From assembly GCA_963714375.1 (NCBI GenBank), contig CAVQOG010000006.1, forward strand, positions 62,001-126,000: a stretch of 64,000 bases of DNA. The letters are read 5' to 3'. The stretch's first letter is position 1; each line of letters opens with the position of its first letter. A program made the position numbers and the translations under genes. Shown here piece by piece: positions 26,311-33,914 of the stretch. Source of the stretch: UBA5794 sp963714375. Lineage in GTDB: Bacteria; Actinomycetota; Acidimicrobiia; Spongiisociales; UBA5794. The notes beneath the pieces were generated by a model, which saw nothing but the letters and a program-made list of their open reading frames with translations, was not told where the DNA came from and did not search any database.

Positions 26311-27141
26311 CTAGAAGAGCTTTGCCTCGATCCAGTCGCCAACATCACCGACCACCTGTGCACCCTCCGGCTCGAAGTGCAGTTCGTGGCGAAGGCCCGG
26401 ATACACCTTCCGTTCGACACTGACAGACTTCGCAAGCGATGCACTTGCAGCGGTCGGTACCAGGGTGTCGTCGGCTCCATGAATCACCAACGTCGGGATC
26501 GTGATCTGTCCTGTGTCAGGGGCGAGACGCGCCTGTTCGGCGAACACGACCTTGCCTAGGCCGATGGTGCCCGTTTGTTGCACCAGAGGATCATCGGAAT
26601 ACGCTTCGCCCACCTTCGGATCCCTCGAAAGCTGCTCACCGGCAATTGGTGTCTTCATCATGATCTTCGGGGCCACTCCCCCGATGAGCTTGGCAGCGAA
26701 CCGCTTGACGGCAGGTGTGCCGTCTCCGAGGGCTGGGGCACTCAGCACGGCAATGTTTGGTACGGGCCTGCACTCATCGATGAGGTAGCTCGTTGCAATG
26801 AGTCCGCCCATCGAGTGGCCGTAGAGAACCCACGGGCGGCCGGTACTCGCTGACGTTGCTGCGGCAATCTCGGAGACATCAGACGTGAACTGTTCGAATG
26901 AGTCGAGATGCATCGGTTCGCCGCCCGATCGTCCATGGCCACGAAGGTCAAACGCCGTGACCCTGGCGCCCCTATTCGCAAGCTCGGTGAACCGTTGGAT
27001 CCATCGACCGCTGTGCTCCCCGAGTCCGTGCACGTGGAGTAGGTCGTAGCGAGGGTTCGGACCAGAAACTGTCAAGGTGAACAGTTCGGTGCCATCCTTG
27101 GTTGTGAAGGTGCCTTCGATTGGCGGTTCGGCTGAATCCAT
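26311..27141 (-). CDS. Alpha/beta hydrolase, monoacylglycerol lipase-like
   Basis: A 276-residue hydrolase of the serine-aminopeptidase S33/monoglyceride-lipase group. HGLGEHSGRW forms the oxyanion region, VLYGHSMGGLIA the nucleophile elbow (Ser), HGADDTLVP the Asp and LRHELHFEP the His of the triad. It probably cleaves monoacylglycerols or related esters. A GAGGAGG sits 5-6 bases before the ATG at 27141. It is 18 bases after the unknown 199-residue gene. Confidence 0.88.
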   Translation of the reverse strand: MDSAEPPIEGTFTTKDGTELFTLTVSGPNPRYDLLHVHGLGEHSGRWIQRFTELANRGARVTAFDLRGHGRSGGEPMHLDSFEQFTSDVSEIAAATSASTGRPWVLYGHSMGGLIATSYLIDECRPVPNIAVLSAPALGDGTPAVKRFAAKLIGGVAPKIMMKTPIAGEQLSRDPKVGEAYSDDPLVQQTGTIGLGKVVFAEQARLAPDTGQITIPTLVIHGADDTLVPTAASASLAKSVSVERKVYPGLRHELHFEPEGAQVVGDVGDWIEAKLF

Positions 27142-27159
27142 CCGTGCCTCCTCGGCTTG

Positions 27160-27759
27160 TCAGTGCTTCGAGGTGTGATCGGTGAGCCACCCTCGCACGT
27201 CATCAGCATATGCGTCGCGATGGTGCCACGAGTCTGGGTCGAGCGTGATCTGGATACCGCCGGGGAACTCTCCAAGCCTTTGTGGAAGCGGTTTCACACC
27301 CGCTGGGACCTCCCCGATCGGAACACGCGGTGTCAACAGAATCGCTCGTGGCGTCTCCGATGGTGTGGCGCGAATCACCCGTCGGAACTGCTCAAGGGAG
27401 CGAATGAAGCGATCGAACCATGGCTGCATCTCCTTGAGCACCGCAACGTCCGTTGCCTCTCCCCTCCCAAGAACCAGGTGCGATCGTGGCTCTGGGGCAA
27501 GGCGGCGATCCCACCTGACGACATCGTCACCATGAAATGGCTCCAGCCTTCCAGCGCGGTTCGGCCACTCTCGTACGGCTTGGCGGCCGTCGGGTCGTGG
27601 GATCTGTATCGGGATACCGCGGACATGGGGGATCTCAAAGGACGGGTGCGGAGTGAATCCAAGGTCGTCCGCCAGTGTCTCGTCAGCGAGTCGTGACCAC
27701 CACATGGTCTGCGCGCTGAAACCGATCACGTCCCAGTTGCCCTCGCGGGGCCACGGCAT
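27160..27759 (-). CDS. Unknown protein beside the sulfatase (199 residues)
   Basis: Not recognised. The 199-residue product starts MPWPREGNWDVIGFSAQTMW, is soluble, Trp/Arg/Pro-rich, with no signal peptide, membrane helix or clear catalytic motif; GRLEPFHGDDVVRWD and FDRFIRSLEQFRRVIRA are the most ordered-looking parts. The ATG at 27759 (AAGGA upstream) is placed 34 bases after the sulfatase stop on the same strand, so it is likely co-transcribed with the sulfatase and the lipase-like gene. The open frame continues upstream antisense-like through the sulfatase gene, which is not credible as coding. Its role may relate to the sulfatase substrate (inference). Confidence 0.6.
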   Translation of the reverse strand: MPWPREGNWDVIGFSAQTMWWSRLADETLADDLGFTPHPSFEIPHVRGIPIQIPRPDGRQAVREWPNRAGRLEPFHGDDVVRWDRRLAPEPRSHLVLGRGEATDVAVLKEMQPWFDRFIRSLEQFRRVIRATPSETPRAILLTPRVPIGEVPAGVKPLPQRLGEFPGGIQITLDPDSWHHRDAYADDVRGWLTDHTSKH

Positions 27760-27793
27760 GAATCCATCCTTCTTGTCCCGGTTGTTGCTGCGA

Positions 27794-30169
27794 CTACTGA
27801 ATCGACATCGCGATGCGCAGGCGCTCATCAGGATCGATGAAGTGGTCGTGGTTGTCGTCGCCGAGGTCGATCTGGACCCACTCGATCTTGCCGGTGAATC
27901 TGCTCGTTCCCGCTGTGTAGTCCGGCGACACCGTGGTGCCAGACTCGTATCCGATATCGGTCGTTTCGTCGGCGGAGAACACCATTGGCTGGGTCGCATC
28001 GACTCGACCGGTCCCCACCGCGTTCCCGTCGTGGTACAACGTGACGTCGCCCCCCTTTGCGAGCCCGCCGCCGTCATATGCGAACTCGACCCGTATCTGG
28101 TGGTCGCCTTCTGTGAGAACCGAATCCGCTGCGGCGGAGTATTGATGGATGCCAAGGACGTTGTACGCGAACGTGAGTGTTCCATCCTTGAAGTACACCG
28201 TCCAGCCACCAAAGCGACCACCTTGGGCGATGATGACACCATCGGCACCACCCGCCGGGATCGTCACGTTGGCCGTGACGGAGAACGACTTGTTCTTGAT
28301 GCTCACGACGCTGTTCTCCGACAGTCGCCCCATTCCAGGGAAGAACAACTGTGAATTGCCGTGTACGAGGGTTGGTCGACCAGCGATTCCTGGATCAAGC
28401 CGTTCACCCACTCGATCGTCTATCGGCAGCACATTGAACTTGGTCGCCTCGATGAGCCAGAGACGCTGCAGCTTGGCAAGCATGTCTGGCATATCACCCG
28501 AGAGGTCGTTCGCCTGGCTCCAGTCCTCCGTCCCGTCGTACAACTCCCAATTGTCCTCGTCGAACGGAGGAACAGTTGCACCCTGAAGCTCCCACGGGGT
28601 GCGGTGCTTGGTGACGGCGCTCCACCCCTTGAAGTAGATGCCTCGGTTCCCGAACATCTCGAAGTATTGAAGGTCGTGCTTCTCTGGTTCGTCTGCCTCG
28701 TTGAAGGCGTACAGCATGCTCGTCCCCTCCATCGGGGACTGCTGGACGCCGTTGACCGATGTGGGCTCAGGCAGTCCTGCTGCTTCGAGAATCGTTGGCG
28801 CAATGTCGATGCAGTGTGTGAACTGTTCCCGTAGACCACCCTTCTCCTTGACGCCGTTCGGCCAATGGACGATGGTTCCGTTGCGGGTACCGCCCCAGTG
28901 TGAAGCCACCTGCTTGGTCCACTGCAGTGGGGCGTTCATCGCCCAACCCCAACCGACGGCATAATGGTTGTACGAACTCGGCGTTCCGAATTCATCCATT
29001 TTGGACTGCATGAATTCTGCTGTCTCCAAGGCTGCCATACCGTTGAAGTTCGCCATCTCATTGAAGGCTCCATTGATGGTCCCCTCAGCGGATGCACCGT
29101 TGTCGCCGATGATGTAGTAAATGATCGTGTTGTCGAGGACACCGAGATCGTCGATGGCGTCGATCACCCGTCCGACGTGATGATCCGTGTGCTCCAAGAA
29201 ACCGGCATACACCTCCATCTCACGCTCAAGAACCGGCTTGAGATCGTCTGGCATGTCATCCCATGCTGGTATCTCGGCGTGTCTGGTGGTCAACTCGGTG
29301 CCTCGGGGGATGATGCCCATCTCCTTCTGCCGCTTGAATGTTGCCTCGCGTTGTGCATCCCAACCGGCAGAAAACTTGCCCTTGTACTTCGCTGGCCACT
29401 CTGCAGGAACATGGTGCGGCGCGTGAGTTGCCCCCGGCGCAAAGTACATGAAGAACGGCTTGTCCGGCATGAGCGCCTTCTGCTGATGCACCCAGCTGAT
29501 GGCATGATCCGCCAGGTCCTCGGTGAGGTGATAGCCCTCTTCGGGAGTAGCGGGCGGCTCCACAGGGGTGGTTCCGTCGTACAGCGCAGGGTCCCATTGG
29601 TTGTTTTCTCCGCCGATGAAGCCGTAGAACTTCTCGAATCCACCGCCAGCTGATGGCCACGCGTCGAAGGGACCCATCGGTGAGGATTGCCAGACCGGAA
29701 CCTCATGGCACTTACCGAACTGCGCTGTTGAATAACCGTTGAGTTTGAGGGTCATGGCAAGAGGAGCTTTGGTGTTCGGCCGAACCGAGCTGTTTCCTGG
29801 TGCCGAGGTGGCGGTCTCAGTGATCGAGCCCATGGCAACCGAATGATGATTCCGCCCGGTCAACAACGCCTGGCGTGTCGGTGCACAGAGCGCAGTGGTA
29901 TGGAAGCGGTTGAACTTGAGACCACCCGCTGCCAGCTTCTCGGCATTTGGAGTGTTGCATGGTCCACCAAACGCACTTGAGGCGCCGAACCCGACATCGT
30001 CAAGAAGGATCACGAGGACGTTCGGAGCGCCCTCGGGTGGCGTCAACGGTTCGATTGGTGGATAGGTGGTATCCGGATCCTTTGCGTCGTATGTGGTCAG
30101 ACCGAATCCTGGCCGATCGGGAATGGGGAGATGAGAACGAGAGTGGTGATCGGGGCGGGACGCTGGCAT
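27794..30169 (-). CDS. Cysteine-type arylsulfatase with C-terminal lectin-like domain
   Basis: A sulfatase of about 791 residues. The formylglycine motif is CAPTRQALLTGR with the Cys near residue 95; VLVILLDDVGFG gives two metal Asp; GKCHEV and IIGDNGASAEG complete the alkaline-phosphatase-type active site. Residues after about 600 form a concanavalin/LamG-like beta domain (GGWTVYFKDGTLTFAYN, DVTLYHDGNAVGTGRVD). There is no signal peptide, so it seems cytoplasmic. The ATG at 30169 is preferred (AGAAGAGAG upstream) over one at 30226. The maturase gene lies directly upstream on the same strand, so the pair is a sulfatase with its own activating enzyme. Confidence 0.92.
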   Translation of the reverse strand: MPASRPDHHSRSHLPIPDRPGFGLTTYDAKDPDTTYPPIEPLTPPEGAPNVLVILLDDVGFGASSAFGGPCNTPNAEKLAAGGLKFNRFHTTALCAPTRQALLTGRNHHSVAMGSITETATSAPGNSSVRPNTKAPLAMTLKLNGYSTAQFGKCHEVPVWQSSPMGPFDAWPSAGGGFEKFYGFIGGENNQWDPALYDGTTPVEPPATPEEGYHLTEDLADHAISWVHQQKALMPDKPFFMYFAPGATHAPHHVPAEWPAKYKGKFSAGWDAQREATFKRQKEMGIIPRGTELTTRHAEIPAWDDMPDDLKPVLEREMEVYAGFLEHTDHHVGRVIDAIDDLGVLDNTIIYYIIGDNGASAEGTINGAFNEMANFNGMAALETAEFMQSKMDEFGTPSSYNHYAVGWGWAMNAPLQWTKQVASHWGGTRNGTIVHWPNGVKEKGGLREQFTHCIDIAPTILEAAGLPEPTSVNGVQQSPMEGTSMLYAFNEADEPEKHDLQYFEMFGNRGIYFKGWSAVTKHRTPWELQGATVPPFDEDNWELYDGTEDWSQANDLSGDMPDMLAKLQRLWLIEATKFNVLPIDDRVGERLDPGIAGRPTLVHGNSQLFFPGMGRLSENSVVSIKNKSFSVTANVTIPAGGADGVIIAQGGRFGGWTVYFKDGTLTFAYNVLGIHQYSAAADSVLTEGDHQIRVEFAYDGGGLAKGGDVTLYHDGNAVGTGRVDATQPMVFSADETTDIGYESGTTVSPDYTAGTSRFTGKIEWVQIDLGDDNHDHFIDPDERLRIAMSIQ

Positions 30170-30292
30170 GGAAACTCTCTTCTTGATTGGATCGCTCACT
30201 TCCCACTCTAGAGGAGTACGAATCATCGGATTGCAGCCGCAAAAAGGCGATCCATGGCGTCACGGTCCGCCGCGATTGATGCGTCGTGATCG

Positions 30293-31642
30293 TCAGGATG
30301 CGGTGAACGTTCCGTGGCATTTCTTGTATTTGAGGCCGCTGTTGCACGGGCAGGCATCGTTGCGCCCAACATCTGTGAATCGTGATGACTCCTCTGCTGC
30401 AAGGATTGCAGGCAGCTCGGATGGCGCACGATTCTCGCGAAGGAGATCTGACATCATCCGCATGGGGCGATCTATGTGGTTGAAGAAGATCTTGTACCCG
30501 GCACACAGGTAGTTGAGTCCGTCCTCCCCGTCGGGGGTTTGGATGAATCGATTCTTGGGACAACCACCGTGGCAGGCGAACCGGACCTCGCATGTGAGGC
30601 AGAATGCTGGGAGTGAATCCCGCTTCGCGAGTCCGAACTCGATCTGTTGCGGAGACCCGACCAGTTCGACCATCGGTGTGTCTTTGATGTTGCCCAAGAG
30701 ATAATCAGGCTCGACATAGTGATCACACGAATACAGGTCCCCGTTGTGTTCGAGCGCCACAGCAAGCCCGCATGTCTCAGAGAACACGCACACAGCGCCG
30801 GGCTCCCCATGCCAGTTTGCCAGTGCGGTATCGAAGTGCTGAACGAATACCTCGCCAATATCGTTGTGCACCCACTCGTCGAAGATGGTCGTCAGGAATC
30901 GACCGAATCCTTCGGAGTCCACCGTTCGGTCGGTCACGTGGTGACCTTGTTGGATGTACAGCGGCCGTAGCTCGCCGCGTTCTGTTCCCCACCCCCTATT
31001 CGCCAAGGGAAGCAGAGTCTCCGTGACGCGTTCCACAATCGGTATGAATTGGATGAACCGCACCCCCATGTCGTCACGGAAGAACCGATACACCTCCAAC
31101 GCATGATCGACATTGCCAGCGTGGATCGTGCACAATACGTTCACGTCGACGTCGCGTGCTTTCAACGCCTCGAAGCCCCGCATCACCCGCTCGAATGAGC
31201 CCTGACCGCGTTTGTCAACTCGGTACCTGTCATGAAGGGCCTTGGTTCCATCAACTGATATGCCAACAAGGAAGTCGTTCTCCTTGAAAAACGTAGCCCA
31301 GTCGTCATTGAGCAGAATGCCGTTCGTCTGGATTGTGTGTGAGATTTGCTGACCGGGCTTGCGATACCTGTCGATCAACACCAGCGCTCGCCGAAAGAAG
31401 TCAAGCCCCATCATTGTTGGCTCGCCGCCCTGCCACGCAACGGTCACGTCCGGCGTGCGATGTGACTCCAGTAGCTGCCGGATGTAGGTGTCCAGGAGTT
31501 CATCCGCCATCCGGAACCGATCCCCCGGATACAGCATCTCCTTTGACAGGAAGAAGCAGTATTCACAATCCAGATTGCAGATCGGCCCCGTCGGCTTCGC
31601 CAACACGTGATACGCCGCCGGCCCACCGGGCATCGTCAACAT
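30293..31642 (-). CDS. Anaerobic sulfatase-maturating enzyme (radical SAM/SPASM) with C-terminal SEC-C motif
   Basis: A 449-residue radical-SAM enzyme that oxidises the sulfatase active-site Cys or Ser to formylglycine. CNLDCEYCF (Cys22, 26, 29) binds the SAM cluster; VAWQGGEPTMMG is the GGE motif; the SPASM region has CGLAVALEHNGDLYSCDHYV and CLTCEVRFACHGGCPKNRF for two further clusters. Residues about 427-443 (NDACPCNSGLKYKKCHG) form a SEC-C zinc motif, an added C-terminal piece. Its target is presumably the sulfatase 67 bases downstream. The start (ATG 31642 or the ATG three codons on) is not fixed by a clear ribosome-binding site. Confidence 0.93.
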   Translation of the reverse strand: MLTMPGGPAAYHVLAKPTGPICNLDCEYCFFLSKEMLYPGDRFRMADELLDTYIRQLLESHRTPDVTVAWQGGEPTMMGLDFFRRALVLIDRYRKPGQQISHTIQTNGILLNDDWATFFKENDFLVGISVDGTKALHDRYRVDKRGQGSFERVMRGFEALKARDVDVNVLCTIHAGNVDHALEVYRFFRDDMGVRFIQFIPIVERVTETLLPLANRGWGTERGELRPLYIQQGHHVTDRTVDSEGFGRFLTTIFDEWVHNDIGEVFVQHFDTALANWHGEPGAVCVFSETCGLAVALEHNGDLYSCDHYVEPDYLLGNIKDTPMVELVGSPQQIEFGLAKRDSLPAFCLTCEVRFACHGGCPKNRFIQTPDGEDGLNYLCAGYKIFFNHIDRPMRMMSDLLRENRAPSELPAILAAEESSRFTDVGRNDACPCNSGLKYKKCHGTFTAS

Positions 31643-31682
31643 CTCATGTCCGAACCTTCGCCCACCTGTCGATGACTACCGG

Positions 31683-32729
31683 TCATTTCTTAAGGAAGGG
31701 AAGCTCCACGATCGTCGCTTCCACGTCTTTGCCACGGATAATGACGGTCATGGGTTCATCCTCGGAGGGTGGTGGAGTCACGTAAGCGAGGCCGATGCCG
31801 TGTCCGAGGCTCGGAGAGAAGTTGCCGGACGTCACAATTCCCTCCCCTGTCCTGGTCCGGACTTCATAGCCGTTGCGGGGAATGGCCCGTCCCTTGGTGG
31901 TGAACGCCACGAGTTTGGACGGTGGATTGTCTTTGATTCTGCGCAGAGCATCTCGACCGACGAAGTCGTGATCCCACGCAACAACCCATTCGAGGCCCGC
32001 TTCGATCGGAGAGGTCTTCTCGGACAGGTCCTGTCCCCACAGGGGGTAGCCGATCTCAAGCCGCAATGTATCTCGCGCGCCAAGCGCTGCGGGTTTGGCT
32101 CCAGCTTCGACGAGGGCATCCCAAAGGCGCTCTCCTGTCTCACTCGGGACACAGATCTCGGCGCCTCGCTCCCCCGTGTAGCCGGTCCCAGCAGCGACCA
32201 CGGGTTGCCCGGCATACTCACCCGTTACAACCCGGAACCTGCCCGGCATGAAACCGATCACCGATTCGACAATATCCGGGGCACTTGGACCTTGCACTGC
32301 AAGGAGAACCGTCTTTGCACGTAGGTCGTCGAAGGAGACTTCGCCTTCAGCTGCGTCTTTGAACCGGTCAACCATCTCATCGAAGTTGGTCCCATTCGGC
32401 ATGACACAGAAGCGATCATCCTCAAGCCGCCACACAATGATGTCATCCTCGATCCCTCCGCGATCGTTGAGTGCCATCGTGTACTGCGCACGGCCGGACC
32501 CGATGTTGAAGATGTCGTTGCACAGTTGTGAGCGCAGGAGGGCAAGTGCACCCGGTCCCGACACCTCGAAGCGGCCAAGATGGGATACGTCGAAGACTCC
32601 GACGTCATTGCGCACAGCATGGTGTTCATCGAGAACACTGTCGTACTGAACGGGCATCGACCATCCACCAAAGTCGGTGAAACGGGCACCAGCCCGCTCG
32701 TGGACTGCGTGAAGTGGGGACGATGGCAC
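31683..32729 (-). CDS. gcvT: Aminomethyltransferase (glycine cleavage T protein)
   Basis: A 348-residue T protein, which takes the aminomethyl group from H protein to tetrahydrofolate, releasing ammonia. FTDFGGWSMPVQY, GVFDVSHLGRFEVSGPGA, GGIEDDIIVWRL and GYTGERGAEI (folate site Asp/Glu region) are present, with GARDTLRLEIGYPLWGQDL later. Start GTG at 32729 with CGGAGG 4 bases upstream. gcvH lies 6 kb upstream on the same strand; the P protein gene is not in the window. A 39-base gap separates it from the maturase gene. Confidence 0.94.
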   Translation of the reverse strand: MPSSPLHAVHERAGARFTDFGGWSMPVQYDSVLDEHHAVRNDVGVFDVSHLGRFEVSGPGALALLRSQLCNDIFNIGSGRAQYTMALNDRGGIEDDIIVWRLEDDRFCVMPNGTNFDEMVDRFKDAAEGEVSFDDLRAKTVLLAVQGPSAPDIVESVIGFMPGRFRVVTGEYAGQPVVAAGTGYTGERGAEICVPSETGERLWDALVEAGAKPAALGARDTLRLEIGYPLWGQDLSEKTSPIEAGLEWVVAWDHDFVGRDALRRIKDNPPSKLVAFTTKGRAIPRNGYEVRTRTGEGIVTSGNFSPSLGHGIGLAYVTPPPSEDEPMTVIIRGKDVEATIVELPFLKK

Positions 32730-32811
32730 GGAACCTCCGAGATTGGTGTCCTGACTGACCGCGTCGCGATGCTAGTGGTACCGAGACGGCCAGCCCACCA
32801 AGCGGCGCGGT

Positions 32812-33315
32812 CTATGAGGCGTCAGCCTGAGAGGCTTCGGCCTCGAAGGCTTCGGCCTCAAGGGCTTCGGCCTCGAAGGCTTCGACGTGCTGTCCGAGAT
32901 CGAGGACCTCGGGTGGGCCGGGAATTCTTGTCGGGGCAACATGGTCAACCGACGCATCGGGTTCTTCGAGACCATATTTGACGAGGAGATGGAGATAGTC
33001 ACGCTGATAGAACACTTTGCAGCGAACATCGGGATAGAGATCGCGAAGACGCTTCACCTTGCGGTTCTTCTTCGTGACGAGCTTCTGTGACATCGTGGTG
33101 ATCTCGATGTAGACATCGTCATCGGGGAGATAGAAGTCTGGCCGGAAGAGTTTCGTCGGCTCGCCGGATGAATCCCACTCAATCGGAAACTCGCGCGGCT
33201 CGTATTGCCATTCAATACCGTAGAAGTCCAAGAGTCGCGCAAACTCCCGTTCGCTGTTGTGAGCGAAATCGGTGAGTTCTGCCGGTGATGGCCCGAAAAG
33301 GTCGTCTGTTGTCAG
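32812..33315 (-). CDS. PD-(D/E)XK nuclease-like protein with repetitive Glu/Ala tail; probable CTG start
   Basis: About 167 residues. The central part RPDFYLPDDDVYIEITT...KKNRKVKRLRDLYP resembles restriction-endonuclease-fold proteins (PD...E, the Lys of ExK replaced by Thr but several Lys downstream). The N-terminal helix ELTDFAHNSEREFARLLDFYGI continues the fold but is upstream of the first accepted start (TTG 33231). No ATG/GTG/TTG occurs before the preceding stop; a CTG at 33315 overlaps the MerR gene stop as CTGA, the same geometry as the ATGA joins elsewhere. The last about 25 residues are an E-A-F/L-E-A pentapeptide repeat from a 15-bp tandem repeat. Function unknown. Confidence 0.65.
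   Translation of the reverse strand: MTTDDLFGPSPAELTDFAHNSEREFARLLDFYGIEWQYEPREFPIEWDSSGEPTKLFRPDFYLPDDDVYIEITTMSQKLVTKKNRKVKRLRDLYPDVRCKVFYQRDYLHLLVKYGLEEPDASVDHVAPTRIPGPPEVLDLGQHVEAFEAEALEAEAFEAEASQADAS
32833..32885. repeat. 15-bp tandem repeat, about 3.5 copies
   Basis: Units GGCTTCGGCCTCGAA, GGCTTCGGCCTCAAG, GGCTTCGGCCTCGAA and a partial GGCTTCG lie head to tail. The unit length is a multiple of three, so copy number changes would alter the tail of the nuclease-like protein by five residues without frameshift. Confidence 0.9.
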
Positions 33316-33806
33316 GTTCCTGCCGCTTCCGCGATTCCAATACGGGCGACCACGTCGGCCGCGTGGTCGGGGAAGAGTTTGTGGATCTCACCGGCGACTT
33401 CGTCATGAACCGGTCGCACAGCTATGCCGAAGACGCCCTGTCCCCTTCTGAGGAGGTCGATGACTTCTTCGGGACTTGTCGCGGCGTAGATTGTCGATCC
33501 ATCGGAGAGAAGGGTGATATCGCTCTCGCGCCACCCTTCACCAACCTGTTCTTCGAGCTGATCGAATGCAGATCTGATCTTGTGGAGGCTTGTGCCGGCA
33601 TCTTTGAGTCGCTTCACGACACGGAGTGTGACGATGTCCTGAAATGTATAGAGCCGTTGGGTCCCCGAGCCGGTGGCCGATTGCATCGAAGGCCCGAGGA
33701 GCCCCGAGCGATCCCAATAGTCGAGTTGACGGTAGGTGATACCAACCACGGCGCAGACTTGTGGTGACCGGAATCCCAGTGACGTGTCGATGTCTTCCTG
33801 TGTCAT
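33312..33806 (-). CDS. MerR-family transcriptional regulator (Rv1830-like position)
   Basis: A 164-residue regulator: the winged-helix DNA-binding part reads SPQVCAVVGITYRQLDYWDRSGLL and LYTFQDIVTLRVVKRLKDAGTSLHKIR (quoted in parts), followed by a short C-terminal domain without metal-binding cysteines. It occupies the place of M. tuberculosis Rv1830 after the bifunctional nuclease. The ATG at 33806 fits the family start; the frame continues 15 codons further. A TTGACA-17-TAACTT promoter lies at 33872-33900, and a TTACA-N4-TGTAA dyad sits in the leader, a candidate site for autoregulation. Confidence 0.88.
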   Translation of the reverse strand: MTQEDIDTSLGFRSPQVCAVVGITYRQLDYWDRSGLLGPSMQSATGSGTQRLYTFQDIVTLRVVKRLKDAGTSLHKIRSAFDQLEEQVGEGWRESDITLLSDGSTIYAATSPEEVIDLLRRGQGVFGIAVRPVHDEVAGEIHKLFPDHAADVVARIGIAEAAGT

Positions 33807-33831
33807 GCGTTGCGTCTCCAATGCCCAGATG

Positions 33832-33845
33832 TTACACGCTTGTAA
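33832..33845. promoter_or_regulatory. Inverted repeat TTACA-N4-TGTAA in the MerR gene leader
   Basis: A perfect 5-bp dyad with a 4-base spacer lies between the predicted transcription start (about 33865) and the ATG at 33806. The position suits an autoregulatory operator; not proven. Confidence 0.5.
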
Positions 33846-33871
33846 TTTCACATGATGAATTACTGTCGCGC

Positions 33872-33900
33872 AAGTTACGGTTGACGACCGCAGATGTCAA
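33872..33900 (-). promoter_or_regulatory. Sigma-70-type promoter of the MerR gene
   Basis: TTGACA (33895-33900), a 17-base spacer and TAACTT (33872-33877) on the minus strand, just after the stop of the K+ channel gene. The -35 is itself part of a TTGAC-N10-GTCAA dyad (33881-33900). Confidence 0.6.
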
Positions 33901-33914
33901 TGATCGGGGTTGGA

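Noticed and set aside
27760..28251. Longer form of the unknown 199-residue protein
   Set aside because: The upstream part overlaps the sulfatase gene in another frame and has the low-complexity composition of a shadow frame.
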